This document shows, in pieces, positions 44,345 through 54,727 of a stretch of DNA of 64,000 nt. Under the pieces are notes generated by a model that saw only the letters and a program-made list of their open reading frames with translations, searched no databases and had not been told where the DNA came from. Source of the DNA: Reticulitermes speratus (Eukaryota > Arthropoda > Insecta > Blattodea > Rhinotermitidae); contig JAJKFL010000014.1 in NCBI GenBank assembly GCA_021186555.1, positions 40,697,200 to 40,761,199 on the forward strand, in the 5' to 3' direction. How positions within the stretch are numbered: position 1 is the stretch's first letter; every line of letters begins with the position of its first letter. A program made the position numbers and the translations under genes.

Positions 44345-44385
44345 AGTCCTGAAGATTAACTGATACAGTTCGAAACATGTTGACT
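44345..44385 (+). ncRNA. Hammerhead-like ribozyme motif H4b
   Basis: Plus-strand mirror of H4a, identical in every core and stem base. It reads toward the unique tail. Confidence 0.6.
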
Positions 44386-45171
44386 ATTTATTGACATAAG
44401 CATGTATTAAATAGAAAATAAAAAATTGTACATTTGTCGGAATAAGACTTTATACAATAAAAATGTACGTTTAAAATAACATAAAATTATAAGTACTTGT
44501 GGCCATGGAGAATAAAAATTGTTTTTTTTGGGGGGGGGGGCGTTAAATAGATTGTATATGCTCTCTGTCCTGTAACTGTTTATGGGTTCCTGCTGGATTA
44601 TGTGTACTAATATCCCTGCGTTCTTTATGTTTGCCATAAAGGATGGTTATCCTGCAAGTAAGGATCTGGGACACTGACATTTGTCATGGATAGGATCTTA
44701 TTGTCCTAATTCCTGACTCTGGTAAGTTCATCTGAGTACCGACTTTCGATATACTGTGGCTGCTACACCCTTAAAGTGATATTATATTAATGATATCCCC
44801 AGCTGCTCATGCACGGTAATATTTGGGTCACTCGTAGCGCCCGTGTTAATGTCATGAGGAATTTATTTTGAAATTTTCGTAATTTGTATTTATGAACCTC
44901 TGCAGCATAGTCCCAGGCGGGGAAGGCTTATGTCAGTACGGACCGAAAGAGGGGCTTATGTGTAATAAATAAATTACTATCAATCGTGGAGGATTTATTT
45001 AATACAGCTTACAGTTGCCTCACTCTGCGCTTAGCTTTACACAGCACGTAAGAAATGTATGCCTTGTAGCAGGTGTTATATCCTGTTTCACCTCAAGATA
45101 TTTCGTGTCATTGTTCCGTCCTGTGTTTGCGATAACAATCACAGCTTGCAGAATGTTACAGTGTTAATTAC

Positions 45172-45433
45172 ATTTTTTGCAATGGCTCGACAGCCCCTTG
45201 GGGGCCTAGGCCGCCTCATTTTTTTGAGGTTTCAAGATCACATACTTTAGACACACCACACTCGGTAGGACTCCTCTGGACGAGGGATCAGCTCGTTGCA
45301 GAGACCTCTACGTGACAACACACAACACTCACAGAGACAGACATCCATGCCCTAGACGGGGTTCGAACCCACAATCGCAGTAAGCGAGCGGCCGCAGACC
45401 CACGCCTTAGACCGCACGGCCACTGCGATCGGC
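45172..45433 (-). mobile_element. SINE-A copy 5
   Basis: Full SINE-A with head GGCCGTGCGGTCTAAGGCG; near duplication GTTAATYAC at 45163-45171 and 45434-45442. Sits inside the jockey-like RT. Confidence 0.88.
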
Positions 45434-45631
45434 GTTAATCACGTCGTCATTTTGAAAACATAGCAATATTGGATTTATGAATATTAATCTTAATTGTATA
45501 TTTGTTTAACCAGAGTTCCAAGAGACTTATTAACTCATTTTCCTGCACTAACCTGACACTTATGTCATTAGCATACATTAAAACTACTAAGTTACTGTCA
45601 TTTTCATTGGACTGATATAATTAGTGTACAC

Positions 45632-46118
45632 CAGCGGTTCCTAAAATTTTTCGGTCCACCGCACCCTTTGTTCCATATACACACCCAAAGCTCCCCCCTA
45701 CCTTTTTTAAAAAAACATAAATGCGCTTTTGTTTCCACTTTTATTTTATATTTAAAAAATCGTTTAAATAAAATTATAAGCGTTAAAATTAATGTTTTAT
45801 GTGTTAATTAATAAATTAAAATTTATCATATTTTTTTATGATTAACAATAATTCATCTAGCAATAGTTTATTAAAAAAAGTAATATGTGCTTGTATAAGA
45901 TTGATAAAATAAAATATTAAGAAGTTTAATTCATTTTTTATTTTTAACACAAAAATTACTTTATTTGAATTTTATTACCAAAATAAATGCACTATTTGTC
46001 TACTAGCGCCCCCTGTGATAATAACAGCGCTCCCTTCCACCTCTCGTACCTATTAGCGCCCACCTCGGTAATCTCACTGCCCCCCAGGGTGCGGTACTGC
46101 CCACTTTGGGAACCACTG
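45632..46118 (-). mobile_element. hAT-like MITE, CAGTGGTTCC ends, copy 2
   Basis: Inverse copy of 16555-17039. Flanking 8-mers GTGTACAC (45624-45631) and GTGTAAAC (46119-46126) match 7 of 8. Inserted just upstream (in LINE sense) of the YADD-box segment. Confidence 0.85.
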
Positions 46119-46706
46119 GTGTAAACGTTAAAAATTGTGGGCCCGAGTAAACTGCCCTGGGGAACTTAAGCCCGAGTGAGGAGCTGGTTTGAATAAAAGA
46201 TCTTTCAAGCATTACAAAAAAAAAAAGATGAATTTTGAACCTAATTTTGCATTACATACATTAAGTGGGAGGGCATTTTTGTGTTTATAGAGCCTGCAAA
46301 TAAACCTGTGAGTCCACATTTTATCAAAAGCTTTTTAAATGTTGCGGAATAGTGTCAAAGTAGCTTTGTCATTAGTGAAGCTCTGTGTAATAGGTCTGTG
46401 TTTATTAGCAACCTGCGAGTTACGGAATGTCGTTTTTTGAAGCCATAGTACTAGTCCTGCTAACCTGGGGTTACTGAAGTTGAAAATTTAGTACTTTAAA
46501 CATTCTTTTCTCATGTACACGTTATTTACGACGATAATTAGTAAGCTAATTGGTCTGTAATTTTGCGGAGAAGCGTGGTCTTCACCTGGTTTCCGGACCA
46601 TAATAAATTGAACCTCCTTACGTTGAGTAGGGAAAAAATTACTGCCATTGACTTGATACATATTTTGGCAATAAATTTAAGAACTAATCTGGTAAATGTT
46701 GACATA

Positions 46707-47278
46707 CAGTGTGTCCACAAAGTCCCTTCGGGGTTTTGAAAAATTGTGGCGCGCAAACAAATTGAGCTAGCCACATGCGGTTTGCGGCAGATTACAGTGA
46801 AACTCTGGAAGTTTTTTTTTTTTGCCGCCAACAGATGGCATAAGCGGCCACCTCATTGGGGTATGCAGGTACGCGCGTACCTAGACAGGACATTTTCAGG
46901 AAGATGGATCGGCAGAGACGGTCCAAAGCCTTGGCCTCCACGTTCATCAGACATAACACCTTTGGATTTCTTCCTGTGGGGTTATGTCAAGAGCAATGTG
47001 TTCCGAACACCAGTTAACGGACTTGATGACCTGAAGACCCGTATCAGGAATGCGATCTCGGCTATTCCAGCGGACATGCTCCACAGAACATGGCAAGAGC
47101 TCGAATATCGTCTGGACGTTCTCCGTGCTACCAAGGGAGCCCACATCGAGGTCTACTGAGGTCAGTAAAAAAACTTCCAGAGTTTCACTGTAATCTGCCG
47201 CAAACCGCATGTGGCTAGCTCAATTTGTTTGCGCGCCACAATTTTTCAAAACCCCGAAGGGACTTTGTGGACACACTG
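46707..47278 (+). mobile_element. Tc1/mariner-superfamily deletion derivative 2, perfect 112-bp TIRs
   Basis: TA flanks at 46705-46706 and 47279-47280. TIRs 46707-46818 and 47167-47278 (CAGTGTGTCCACAAAGTCCC...) are identical over 112 bp by reading. 572 bp total. Carries a C-terminal transposase remnant. Perfect TIRs suggest recent movement or homogenisation. Confidence 0.92.
46746..47159 (+). pseudogene. Transposase C-terminal remnant (DDE_3 type)
   Basis: An uninterrupted frame of 137 codons starts inside the left TIR and reads VRAYLDRTFSGRWIGRDGP, KPWPPRSSDITPLDFFLWGY, VKSNVFRTPVNGLDDLK, ending RATKGAHIEVY. The last catalytic Asp (SSDITPLDFF region) is kept; the first two and the HTH domain are deleted. 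Cannot be an active transposase, though a truncated product could be made. Confidence 0.85.
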
Positions 47279-47790
47279 TACTATGTTCTGAATCCCATTC
47301 AGATTAAATTAACCACTAGGCCTTACTCTCTGTACCACAGGTTGTTTCACAGAACCATGCCAACATTTCATTTCCAATAGTGAATTCAATATTAATATCA
47401 GACTTAGTTTTAAAATTGTTTAATGAAAAATCTGCAAATAAGTTCCATTTATCTTTATTAGTTGCTGCTACATTTGCATTATGCGTTAAGGGTAGGTTTT
47501 TAGAGATAGTTTCTGTTAAGTTTTCCGTTATTTTCCAAGTAGCTTTAATGTTCTTTGTATATAATCGTTGCAAAAAGATCTTTGTCATATATTGGAGATT
47601 TTATATTTCTTGGCTATATCCGTTTTATCGTTTAAATTGTGTACGACGGGACGAAGAGTTATGTTGTGTGTACTTTGACGTTGTGTTGAATACGGAGAGG
47701 AGTGAAAGGTGCAATTTGCATTGACGTCCGCAGATGGTTTATCGTTTGAGCGGTGTAGCGGATTGAATTGAGCAGTTACCTGCTAAGTAT

Positions 47791-48053
47791 TTTTTTTTGT
47801 ATGGCTCGACAGCTCTATATGGGCCTGGTCCTCCTCGTTTCGTCGAGGTTTCACGATCACACACTTTAGACACACCACACTCGGTACGACTCCTCTGGAC
47901 GAGTGATCAGCCCGTCGCAGAGACCTCTACCTGACAACACACAACACTCGCAAGAGACAGACATCCATGCCCCCGATGGGATTCGAACCCACAATCCCAG
48001 TAAGCGAGCGGCCGCAGACCGACGCCTTAGACCGCGCGGCCACTGGGATCGGC
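47791..48053 (-). mobile_element. SINE-A copy 6
   Basis: Full SINE-A; perfect 13-bp duplication ACCTGCTAAGTAT at 47778-47790 and 48054-48066. Confidence 0.92.
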
Positions 48054-48066
48054 ACCTGCTAAGTAT

Positions 48067-48404
48067 AGGGCGTTTAAATTGTTAAGCACATCACTTTGGA
48101 ACATTTACCAGCGTTAGGTGCGTATCCAAGAGGAAGGGGGGGGGGTGAGCTGCTGGGCTGCAGCCCCCCCCTCTAAATCAAAATTAGAAAAGATTATAAT
48201 TTTGTAGACACGATTATATTAAAAGTTTTACGTGATTTAGTCTTCAACCGAAATCAGCTACTGAAATCGGCTGATAATTATCACATTGGAATTTTGAAAA
48301 GTGAAATAAACTTTGGACGTCTTAGATGAAATTAAAAAAAAAAACCAATAAAAATAGGCATTGTGTTTTAAATTAGGTCATTGAGTCATGGAAAATGAAT
48401 TATA

Positions 48405-48441
<37 letters not shown>

Positions 48442-48774
48442 GCAGTTGTAGACAGTGTTATGATACAGTTATACTTATGACATGATTTTTATATGAATTT
48501 TTAAAATCAAACCTAAATTATATATAGCCTCATTGTCAGACCCCCCAATAAAAAAGTCTGGGTGCGCGCCTGCCCAGCGGGCTGCACCATAGATGACGGT
48601 TTGATGTCATTCGTTTCTAATGGACCATGTATAATCAGTCAAAGCGGTTTGAGAAATGAAGTTAAACTGCAGGAATGCTCTTAACAGGATCTGCAGGTGA
48701 TGATCGGCGTGTGATTTGCCCAGTCTCTCTCCGGGAGGCTGTTGAGTGTATTAATGTGCGATGTGTGTATGTTT
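48067..48774. other. No gene; (TA)n at 48409-48438
   Basis: Contains G-rich and C-rich runs near 48138 and 48165 and a TA dinucleotide run. Otherwise unassigned. Confidence 0.45.
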
Positions 48775-48940
48775 TCAACATAAGATCAGTAGGAAAACCA
48801 AGAACAAGATGGAAGGACGTCGTCCAGAGGGATGCATTACCGGTCTTAGGAATACGAAAATAGAGGAGACGAGCTGGGGTCAGAGAAGAATGGAGGCGCC
48901 TTTTGAGGGAGGCCAGGGCCCAGAAGGGGCTGTAGCGCCC
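48775..48940 (+). pseudogene. LINE C-terminal fragment, third family
   Basis: SVGKPRTRWKDVVQRDALPV, then after a stop RAGVREEWRRLLREARAQKG. The G-P-TRWKD ... WRRL-REA pattern is typical of non-LTR element C-termini. Confidence 0.6.
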
Positions 48941-49390
48941 TACGTGAATAGTATGTACGTTTTGGGAACTGGAGAGTGGTTGGTCCTGCAGAATGAGGAG
49001 ATAGGATAGGAGTAGGTGTTTGTTCTTGTAGCTTTCTCATGATAAGAGGTCATTTTTCTGTTTGTCCTGTTCTTTGCGGGGCATAATGTCGAGTTGTAGA
49101 AGAATGGGCAGAGTTTGTGACGTTTTCGCCACCTTGGAAGGCAGATAAGGTTGATCTGACTTGTGCGGACGAAGACTGGCCGTTTGAAGGTCGAAGGTTT
49201 ATCTCGCATTAAGCTGAAATGCGTGTTTGGAAATGTCGGAACCAATGCAGCCGGTGTAGTTTTGCCTGTAGTTCTTGTAGCATTGCTGTAGTTGGTAGTG
49301 GACCCCACATGTGTTGGGTACATGGTATTGGGGGTCAGTTGCTTGTAGTGGTAGAGATCCGATTGTGCATTTAGGGTTAACAGAATTGGG

Positions 49391-50540
49391 TAGTTTTGAG
49401 AGGGAAGTCCCAGCATGTGTTGGGTACAATTGGTAGCTTGAGGGAAGTCCCAGCATGTGCTTGGGTACATATTGGTAGTTGAGGGAAGTCCCAGCATGTG
49501 CTTGGTACATATTGGTAGCTTGAGGAAGTCCCAGCATGTGCTTGGGTACAATGTAGTTGGGAAGTCCCAGCATGTGTTGGGTACATATTGTAGCTTGAGG
49601 AAGTCCCAGCATGTGCTTGGGTACATATTGGTAGCTTGAGGGAAGTCCCAGCATGTGCTTGGGTACATATTGGTAGCTTGAGGAAGTCCCAATGCTATGT
49701 GGTTGGGGTCCCAGCATTTGGACTTGGTAGCTTGAGGGAAGTCCCAGCATGTGCTTGGGTACATATTGGTAGCTTGAGGGAAGTCCCAGCATGTGGTTTG
49801 GGTACAGATTGGTAGCTTGAGGGAAGTCCCAGCATGTGGTTTGGTACAGAATTGGTTGCTTTGAGGGAAGTCCCAGCATGTGGTTGGGTACAGATTGGTT
49901 AGCTTGAGGGAAGTCCCAGCATGTGTTGGGTACATATTGGTAGCTTGAGGGAAGTCCCAGCTACATTGTAGCTTGGTCCCTGTGTTGTACAGATTGGTAG
50001 CTTGAGGGAAGTCCCAGCATGTGGTTGGGTACAGTATTGGTAGCTTGAGGGAAGTCCCAGCATGTGGTTGGGTACATATTGGTAGCTTTGAGGGAAGTCC
50101 CAGCATGTGGCTTGGGTACATTTGGTAGCTTGAGGGAAGTCCCAGCATGTGGTTGGGTACATATTGGTAGCTTGAGGGAAGTCCCAGCATGTGTTGGGTA
50201 CATATTGGTAGTTTGAGGGAAGTCCCAGCATGTGCTTGGGTACATATGGTAGCTTGAGGGAAGTCCCAGCATTGTGGCTTGGGTAGCAATTGGTACTTGA
50301 GGGAAGTCCCAGCATGTGCTGGGTACATATTGGTAGTTTGAGGGAAGTCCCAGCATGTGCTTGGGTACATATTGGTAGCTTGAGGGAAGTCCCAGCATGT
50401 GGTTGGGTACAATTGGTAGCTTGAGGGAAGTCCCAGCATGTGGTTGGGTACATATTGGTAGCTTGAGGGAAGTCCCAGCATGTGGTTGGGTACAGATTGG
50501 TAGCTTGAGGGAAGTCCCAGCATGTGGTTTTGTAGAGACT
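49391..50540. repeat. 42-bp tandem array with many indels, about 27 copies
   Basis: GGTAGCTTGAGGGAAGTCCC then AGCATGTGGTTGGGTACATA and TT. Frequent 1-2-base indels and larger deletions (for example 49680-49730, 49955-49990). All minus frames of the unit are open, so a 538-codon frame exists (MLGLPSSYQYVPN-type repeats). This is a repeat artefact. Confidence 0.92.
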
Positions 50541-51227
50541 GTGGAGTACTAGACATTGGAGCTTGAGGAAGTTTTCAGTTGACCTTGGCAGTTGTTTGCA
50601 CGGGGGAAAACCGATTGTCCCTAGTTTATGACCAATAACCGATCTATTCCAGTTAAAATATACATTACGCTGAATTGCATTTCGGTTTTCTGCGTGTGAG
50701 ATAATAATGTTATTTTATGTATTGTTGTGTGTGGTTAGAGTTGTGTGTAAAATTTGCTTTAGGCTTGTTATAAACGAAACACCTAACAAATAGAACGAAG
50801 GTCATGTAGCGATAGACATTCTTGTTTTTGACGAGATTTAAATGTTTTCCTCCGACCGTCCTCGCGAGTGTTAAGCGATTCTACCCACGCTGTGCAGGTC
50901 AACTGCGTTCTCTTGAGTAAGGGACAGTATGTGTGGCCGATGTGGGTGTCTATACGGTTGAGTAGCCGGCTCCAAGCATTCCAAGTACCTGTTTGGAGAT
51001 ACAGACAGTTTCCTACTTACGTAAGGGTTCTGTTCCTCTAACGTTTACGCAATCCGAACTTTACGCAAGTTCGAATTGACTTATTTACTTACTTATTTAT
51101 TTACTTACTACTTATTGACTTATCTACAATTTATTTATCACACCTCATCGGTTATGAATACGTTTTTACAGCGTCAGTGTACATGTTTAAAATGTTATTT
51201 CGATTATTTGTTATATGCAACACACAA
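50541..51227. other. No gene; (TTAC)/(TTAT) low complexity at 51073-51135
   Basis: No coding region recognised. TACTTACGTAAGGGTTCTGT at 51013 may be a decayed MITE end. Confidence 0.4.
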
Positions 51228-51482
51228 GGTTCACCCTAGAACAGGCCGTGCAGACACAGAGGCGAAATAGAGGTATAGAGCTACTCTTTCTTTAGCTTCA
51301 GCGCTAGGTTGGGATGGGTGATCAACGCCACGCAATCTGCCGCTTTACTCCTGGGCACGAGACTCAGGGCCCATTTTACGGAAGGCTGAATGGGCCCCAG
51401 GGCCTGTCTGGACGGATGCGGAAAATCTCGCCCCCAACGGGATTCGATCGCCTGTTCGTCCATCCCGTAGCGAATCGCACAA
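51228..51482 (-). mobile_element. SINE-C copy 8, diverged
   Basis: Minus-strand order of SINE-C words preserved (CTACGGGATGGACG, B-box-like GGCGATCGAATCCCG, GGGCCCATT, 3' CTAGGGTGAACC). Left of palindromic element B2. Confidence 0.7.
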
Positions 51483-51498
51483 AGTTTAAAACACATTT

Positions 51499-51699
51499 GT
51501 GTGATTTCAAGCTTCTGCCGCCGTGAGATCTGCTTTCTTTTGGAAATTTACGTAGCGTAGAACGGTAGTTTCTTACCGACGTTTCGGGACAGCCTATCGG
51601 TCCCATCTTCAAGAGACTGCTTGACCCTTGAAGATGGCTTGTCCCGAAACGTCGGTGAAAAACTACAATTTTACGCTGCGTAAAATTCCAAAACAGATC
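51499..51699 (-). mobile_element. Palindromic Penelope-like insertion B2
   Basis: Arms 51527-51612 and about 51616-51699 are inverted (GATCTG...CAGATC ends; TTACGTAGCGTAGAACGGTA against TACAATTTTACGCTGCGTAA). Duplication TAAAAYACATTT at 51487-51498 and 51700-51711 (11 of 12). A 28-nt tail on the left (51499-51526) shares CCGCCGTG with the tail of B1. Motifs CTTGAAGATGG...TCCCGAAACGTCGGT in both arms have T or G at key positions, so they are probably inactive. Confidence 0.72.
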
Positions 51700-51711
51700 T
51701 AAAATACATTT

Positions 51712-52949
51712 AATAATAACACTCTAAATAATGTATAATATTAATATTTTATATACTCCAGAAATATCTGGAATAATAAAAATGCACGGTGAATTAAGAC
51801 TAAAAATTTTATATACTATTAATAAATTAATATTGACTAATAATATTATAAATTAATAAGCATTTCTACGTAAGTCGTATATTGCGTAACCTGGAAATTG
51901 CCTGTGGTCATGAGGAGATACATGAGGAGGTGTCTGGCGTAGGCTGGGTTGAACCGACACTAGCGCTCTTGTCTGTACTCGGAGGTTGTCGGTATTTATG
52001 TTTAGTGTTTGATTTTTGAGACCGACGTCTATTTCTAATGTATGAAGTTAGAGTAGAAAGGTCCAGCCTCTGTATTTCGATCCACGCTCTCTGCTCTTGG
52101 GCTGATCGCATATCGGCACGAAATTTGGTGCTTTTCTTCTCTCACATTGCCAGGAACAAAATTCTTCTTTCACGACTCTGAAGCCAAGCTGGAGGGGCCT
52201 GACATTTCGCCGCCACGTGACGGCGCGCACACAGAGGAGGTAGGGCGCCTCTCTTCTATGGCTCCACACTAGCTTTAATGTAACAGAGGTGGGTCAAATG
52301 CGATACTGTCTGCCTTCTTGGCACGTTCTGTAATTTAATTATGCGCATGGACAGGGGAACCGTGACTCTACAAGCGGACGTTTTGAACTGTCAGACCACG
52401 GGCGTGTAGTTCATCTTTACGGTTCTCGGAAGGCTGGTTGCAGGGATGTATTTTATAAGCTGCCTGAATGGCTTGGAATCGTAGATTTTATAAGGTTAGA
52501 CAGAAGGTAATTTCTTTTAAATTCTTTGAATTTTCAGGCCGTCTTGAGTGAGGAGATTTGCCACGCTTTTCCAGACTTTACATTGTCGGTTGTTAAGCCT
52601 TGTATGCTGAAATTTAACGTCAACATTTTTGTTTATTCTTGATAAGTCTCCTTCAAAGACAGGATAGGTGTCTATAGGCGGGATATTACCCCTCCTCTCC
52701 CTGGACTGGACAGGAATTGGCTGACCATTCGCCATGTATTGTCAGGAGGGGAGCAGGATTGCAAAGTTTTGTTAGTGGCGGATTCTGATGCTGTAGGATT
52801 TGTCTGAGTTTTATTTGATCGCTTTTTGGGGAGTTACCTTCAACATATATTTCGTATAATTTTGGAGGTTCAGAGTGAAGCTCTTTCTAAGACCACAGTC
52901 TTGCATACACTTGGCTTTTCTTGTATTTATTGGGCAGCAAGGGTAAAAG
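51712..52949. other. No gene seen
   Basis: Unassigned sequence; short frames without motifs. Confidence 0.4.
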
Positions 52950-53195
52950 GAGGAGAGAAATATCCCACAAACAATAAAAAGAAGAAAGGCTAACTGGATT
53001 GGTCACATCATGTATAGGAACTGCCTTCTAAAAACACGTTATTGAAGGAAAAATAGAGGGAAGTACAGAAATGGCGGGAAGACGAGGGAGAAGACGTAAG
53101 CAGCTACTTGATGACCTTGAGAAGACGTAAGCAGCTACTGGATGACCTTAAGGAAAAGAGAAGATGCTGGAAATTGAAAGATAATAAATTGGAAG
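52950..53195 (+). pseudogene. LINE C-terminal fragment (39-bp-tail family), with internal duplication
   Basis: RRKANWIGHIMYRNCLLK, frameshift, RRGRRRKQLLDDLEKT; GAAGACGTAAGCAGCTACT is duplicated at about 53091 and 53122. Leads into a multi-unit tail. Confidence 0.75.
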
Positions 53196-53540
53196 AGGCT
53201 ACGGACCTGTCGTAAGACAGACTACAGAATGAATAGGCTACGGACCTGTCGTAAGACAGACTACAGAATGAAGAGGCTACAGACCTGTCGTAAGACAGAC
53301 TACAGAATGAGATGCTACGGACCTGTCGTAAGACAGACTGCAGAATGAAAAGGCTACGGACCTGTCGTAAGACAGACTACAGAATGAAGAGGCTACGGAT
53401 CTGTCGTAAGACGGACCTGTCGTAAGACGGACCTGTCGTAAGACAGACTGCAGAATGAAGAGGCTACGGACCTGTCGTAAGACAGACTGCAGAATGAAGA
53501 GGCTACGGACCTGTCGTAAGACAGACTACAGAATGAATGA
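53191..53540 (+). repeat. LINE 3' tail, about eight 39-bp units, degenerate
   Basis: Units GAAGAGGCTACGGACCTGTC plus GTAAGACAGACTRCAGAAT with changes (GAATAGG, GAGATG, GAAAAGG) and a local 16-bp triplication (CGTAAGACGGACCTGT) near 53400-53440. Confidence 0.9.
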
Positions 53541-54404
53541 AAGAAAAAGGGCTTTTATCCTTGACTTCAGGTTTCCGCCGCGATGTTGATGGAGCCAGAC
53601 CTTCCCTCAGTGCGTTTATGGCATGCATATGAATGTCACATTTACCTTTTAGTTCTCATAACTTTCACCTTGCATTATATTAGTGCGATTAATGTAGTTG
53701 TATACCTGCTGATTATCAGAAGGTGGAATAATGGAAGAAGGAGGAGAAAAGTAATGTGGAATGATTGAAATCAAGAGAAAGGAAGTAAACAAAATAAGAA
53801 GGTAGCGAACACTATGAAGGAAGAAAAAGTAGGAATGAAGACAAAGTAAGGAATAGCAACAAAGAAGGATAAAAAAGAGAAGAAGAGGTTGAAACATGGT
53901 TTTGTTATCGATTTACAATATTGAATTTTATCTTTTCTTACTGTGATTTGTTTATTTGTAATTTATTCAAATATTCTGTCATTATCTCATCCCCACATAG
54001 CGTTAATTTGTCGGATGATTATTTGTTTATATTTATTTGATACATTTATCTTATTGCATGTTAATTGCTTCTCACTTGTGAGACTGACTATTTAAATAGT
54101 ACTTTTGGATTGCAACACAAATGTTGTTGTTAACTGTAGTCCCTAGTTAATGGCACGAAAGGAAGCAGTCGCTTCGTAATTTAAGTTCGTTTCTCGACAT
54201 TTGCCTCGAGTTAATGAAGAGAACCATGAAACACCCCAGGATGGTCGGTGTTTCGGCCCAGTTTCCAATCTCACACCTCGCGACTAAAACTCAGAAGCCT
54301 TACCGTATGACCAAGACTGCTCATCTTCTTCACGGTTGTGTTAAATGAAGCGAGTCTCACTGCGACGTAAGTAGAGATATTGGAAGCTAAAGGTTGTCCC
54401 ATGA
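53541..54404. other. No gene seen
   Basis: AG-rich stretch at 53700-53890, otherwise unassigned. Confidence 0.4.
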
Positions 54405-54665
54405 CATGCCTATGCAGGCACAGAAAGGAGGCGGAGGCATAGCTCCAAGCCATTCGCAGACCCAGCGCTAGAAAGGTGTGGGTGATCATCTCCACTCTCC
54501 GACCGCTTTACCACCGGGAAAGACCCGGTAACAATTGTACAGAAGGATGGGTGGGACTCGGAGCTGGTGTGGAGGGTACGGAGAATCTCACCCACACTGG
54601 GATGGGATCCCCGGACCGTCCAGCTCGTAGCTAGTCGCTATACCGACTGAGCTATCCAGCCGCCA
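54405..54665 (-). mobile_element. SINE-C copy 9, diverged
   Basis: Minus strand head GGCTGGATAGCTCAGTCGGT at the right end, GACGGTCCGGGGATCC, GGGTCTTTCCCGGTGG. The B box is altered. Confidence 0.75.
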
Positions 54666-54727
54666 AGTAGAGTTACTACACCTGAAAATGTGACAGTTTT
54701 CAAATACGATGTGGCAACCACACTAAT

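Larger units (their letters stand above)
44174..44485 (+). mobile_element. Palindromic Penelope-like insertion A2
   Basis: Left arm about 44174-44300 and right arm about 44325-44449 are inverted copies (AGTCTTATTCCGACAAATGT outward; CAACATGTTTCGAACTG; AGTTAATCTTCAGGACTC). 13-bp duplication ATTATAAGTACTT at 44161-44173 and 44486-44498. The left arm begins directly after the duplication; a 36-nt tail (44450-44485) sits on the right. The tail shares AAAATGTACG and AATAAC with A1. Both arms hold complete hammerhead-like motifs. Confidence 0.78.
44500..47600 (-). pseudogene. jockey-like LINE reverse transcriptase, decayed and multiply interrupted
   Basis: Minus strand, right to left: VQFIMVRKPGEDHASPQNYR then PISLL (46630-46535), KAFDKMWTHRFI (motif A, about 46330), LERSFIQTSSSLGL...GPQFLTF (about 46200), LMYANDISV (YADD box mutated to YAND, about 45545), ELWLNKYTIKINIHKSNIAM (about 45490) and, beyond a SINE, KYLEVKQDITPATRHTFLTC (about 45090). 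These are consecutive parts of a jockey-type RT. Frameshifts and stops are many. Interrupted at 46707-47278, 45632-46118 and 45172-45433. The C-terminal limit is uncertain. Confidence 0.65.

Noticed and set aside
48940-50556. 538-codon minus-strand open frame
   Set aside because: Entirely built of the 42-bp repeat, whose minus frames are all open; indels shift frame without creating stops. No domain.
51527-51699. Active hammerhead in palindromic element B2
   Set aside because: C3 is T in both arms and the cleavage-site base is G in the right arm; probably inactive.
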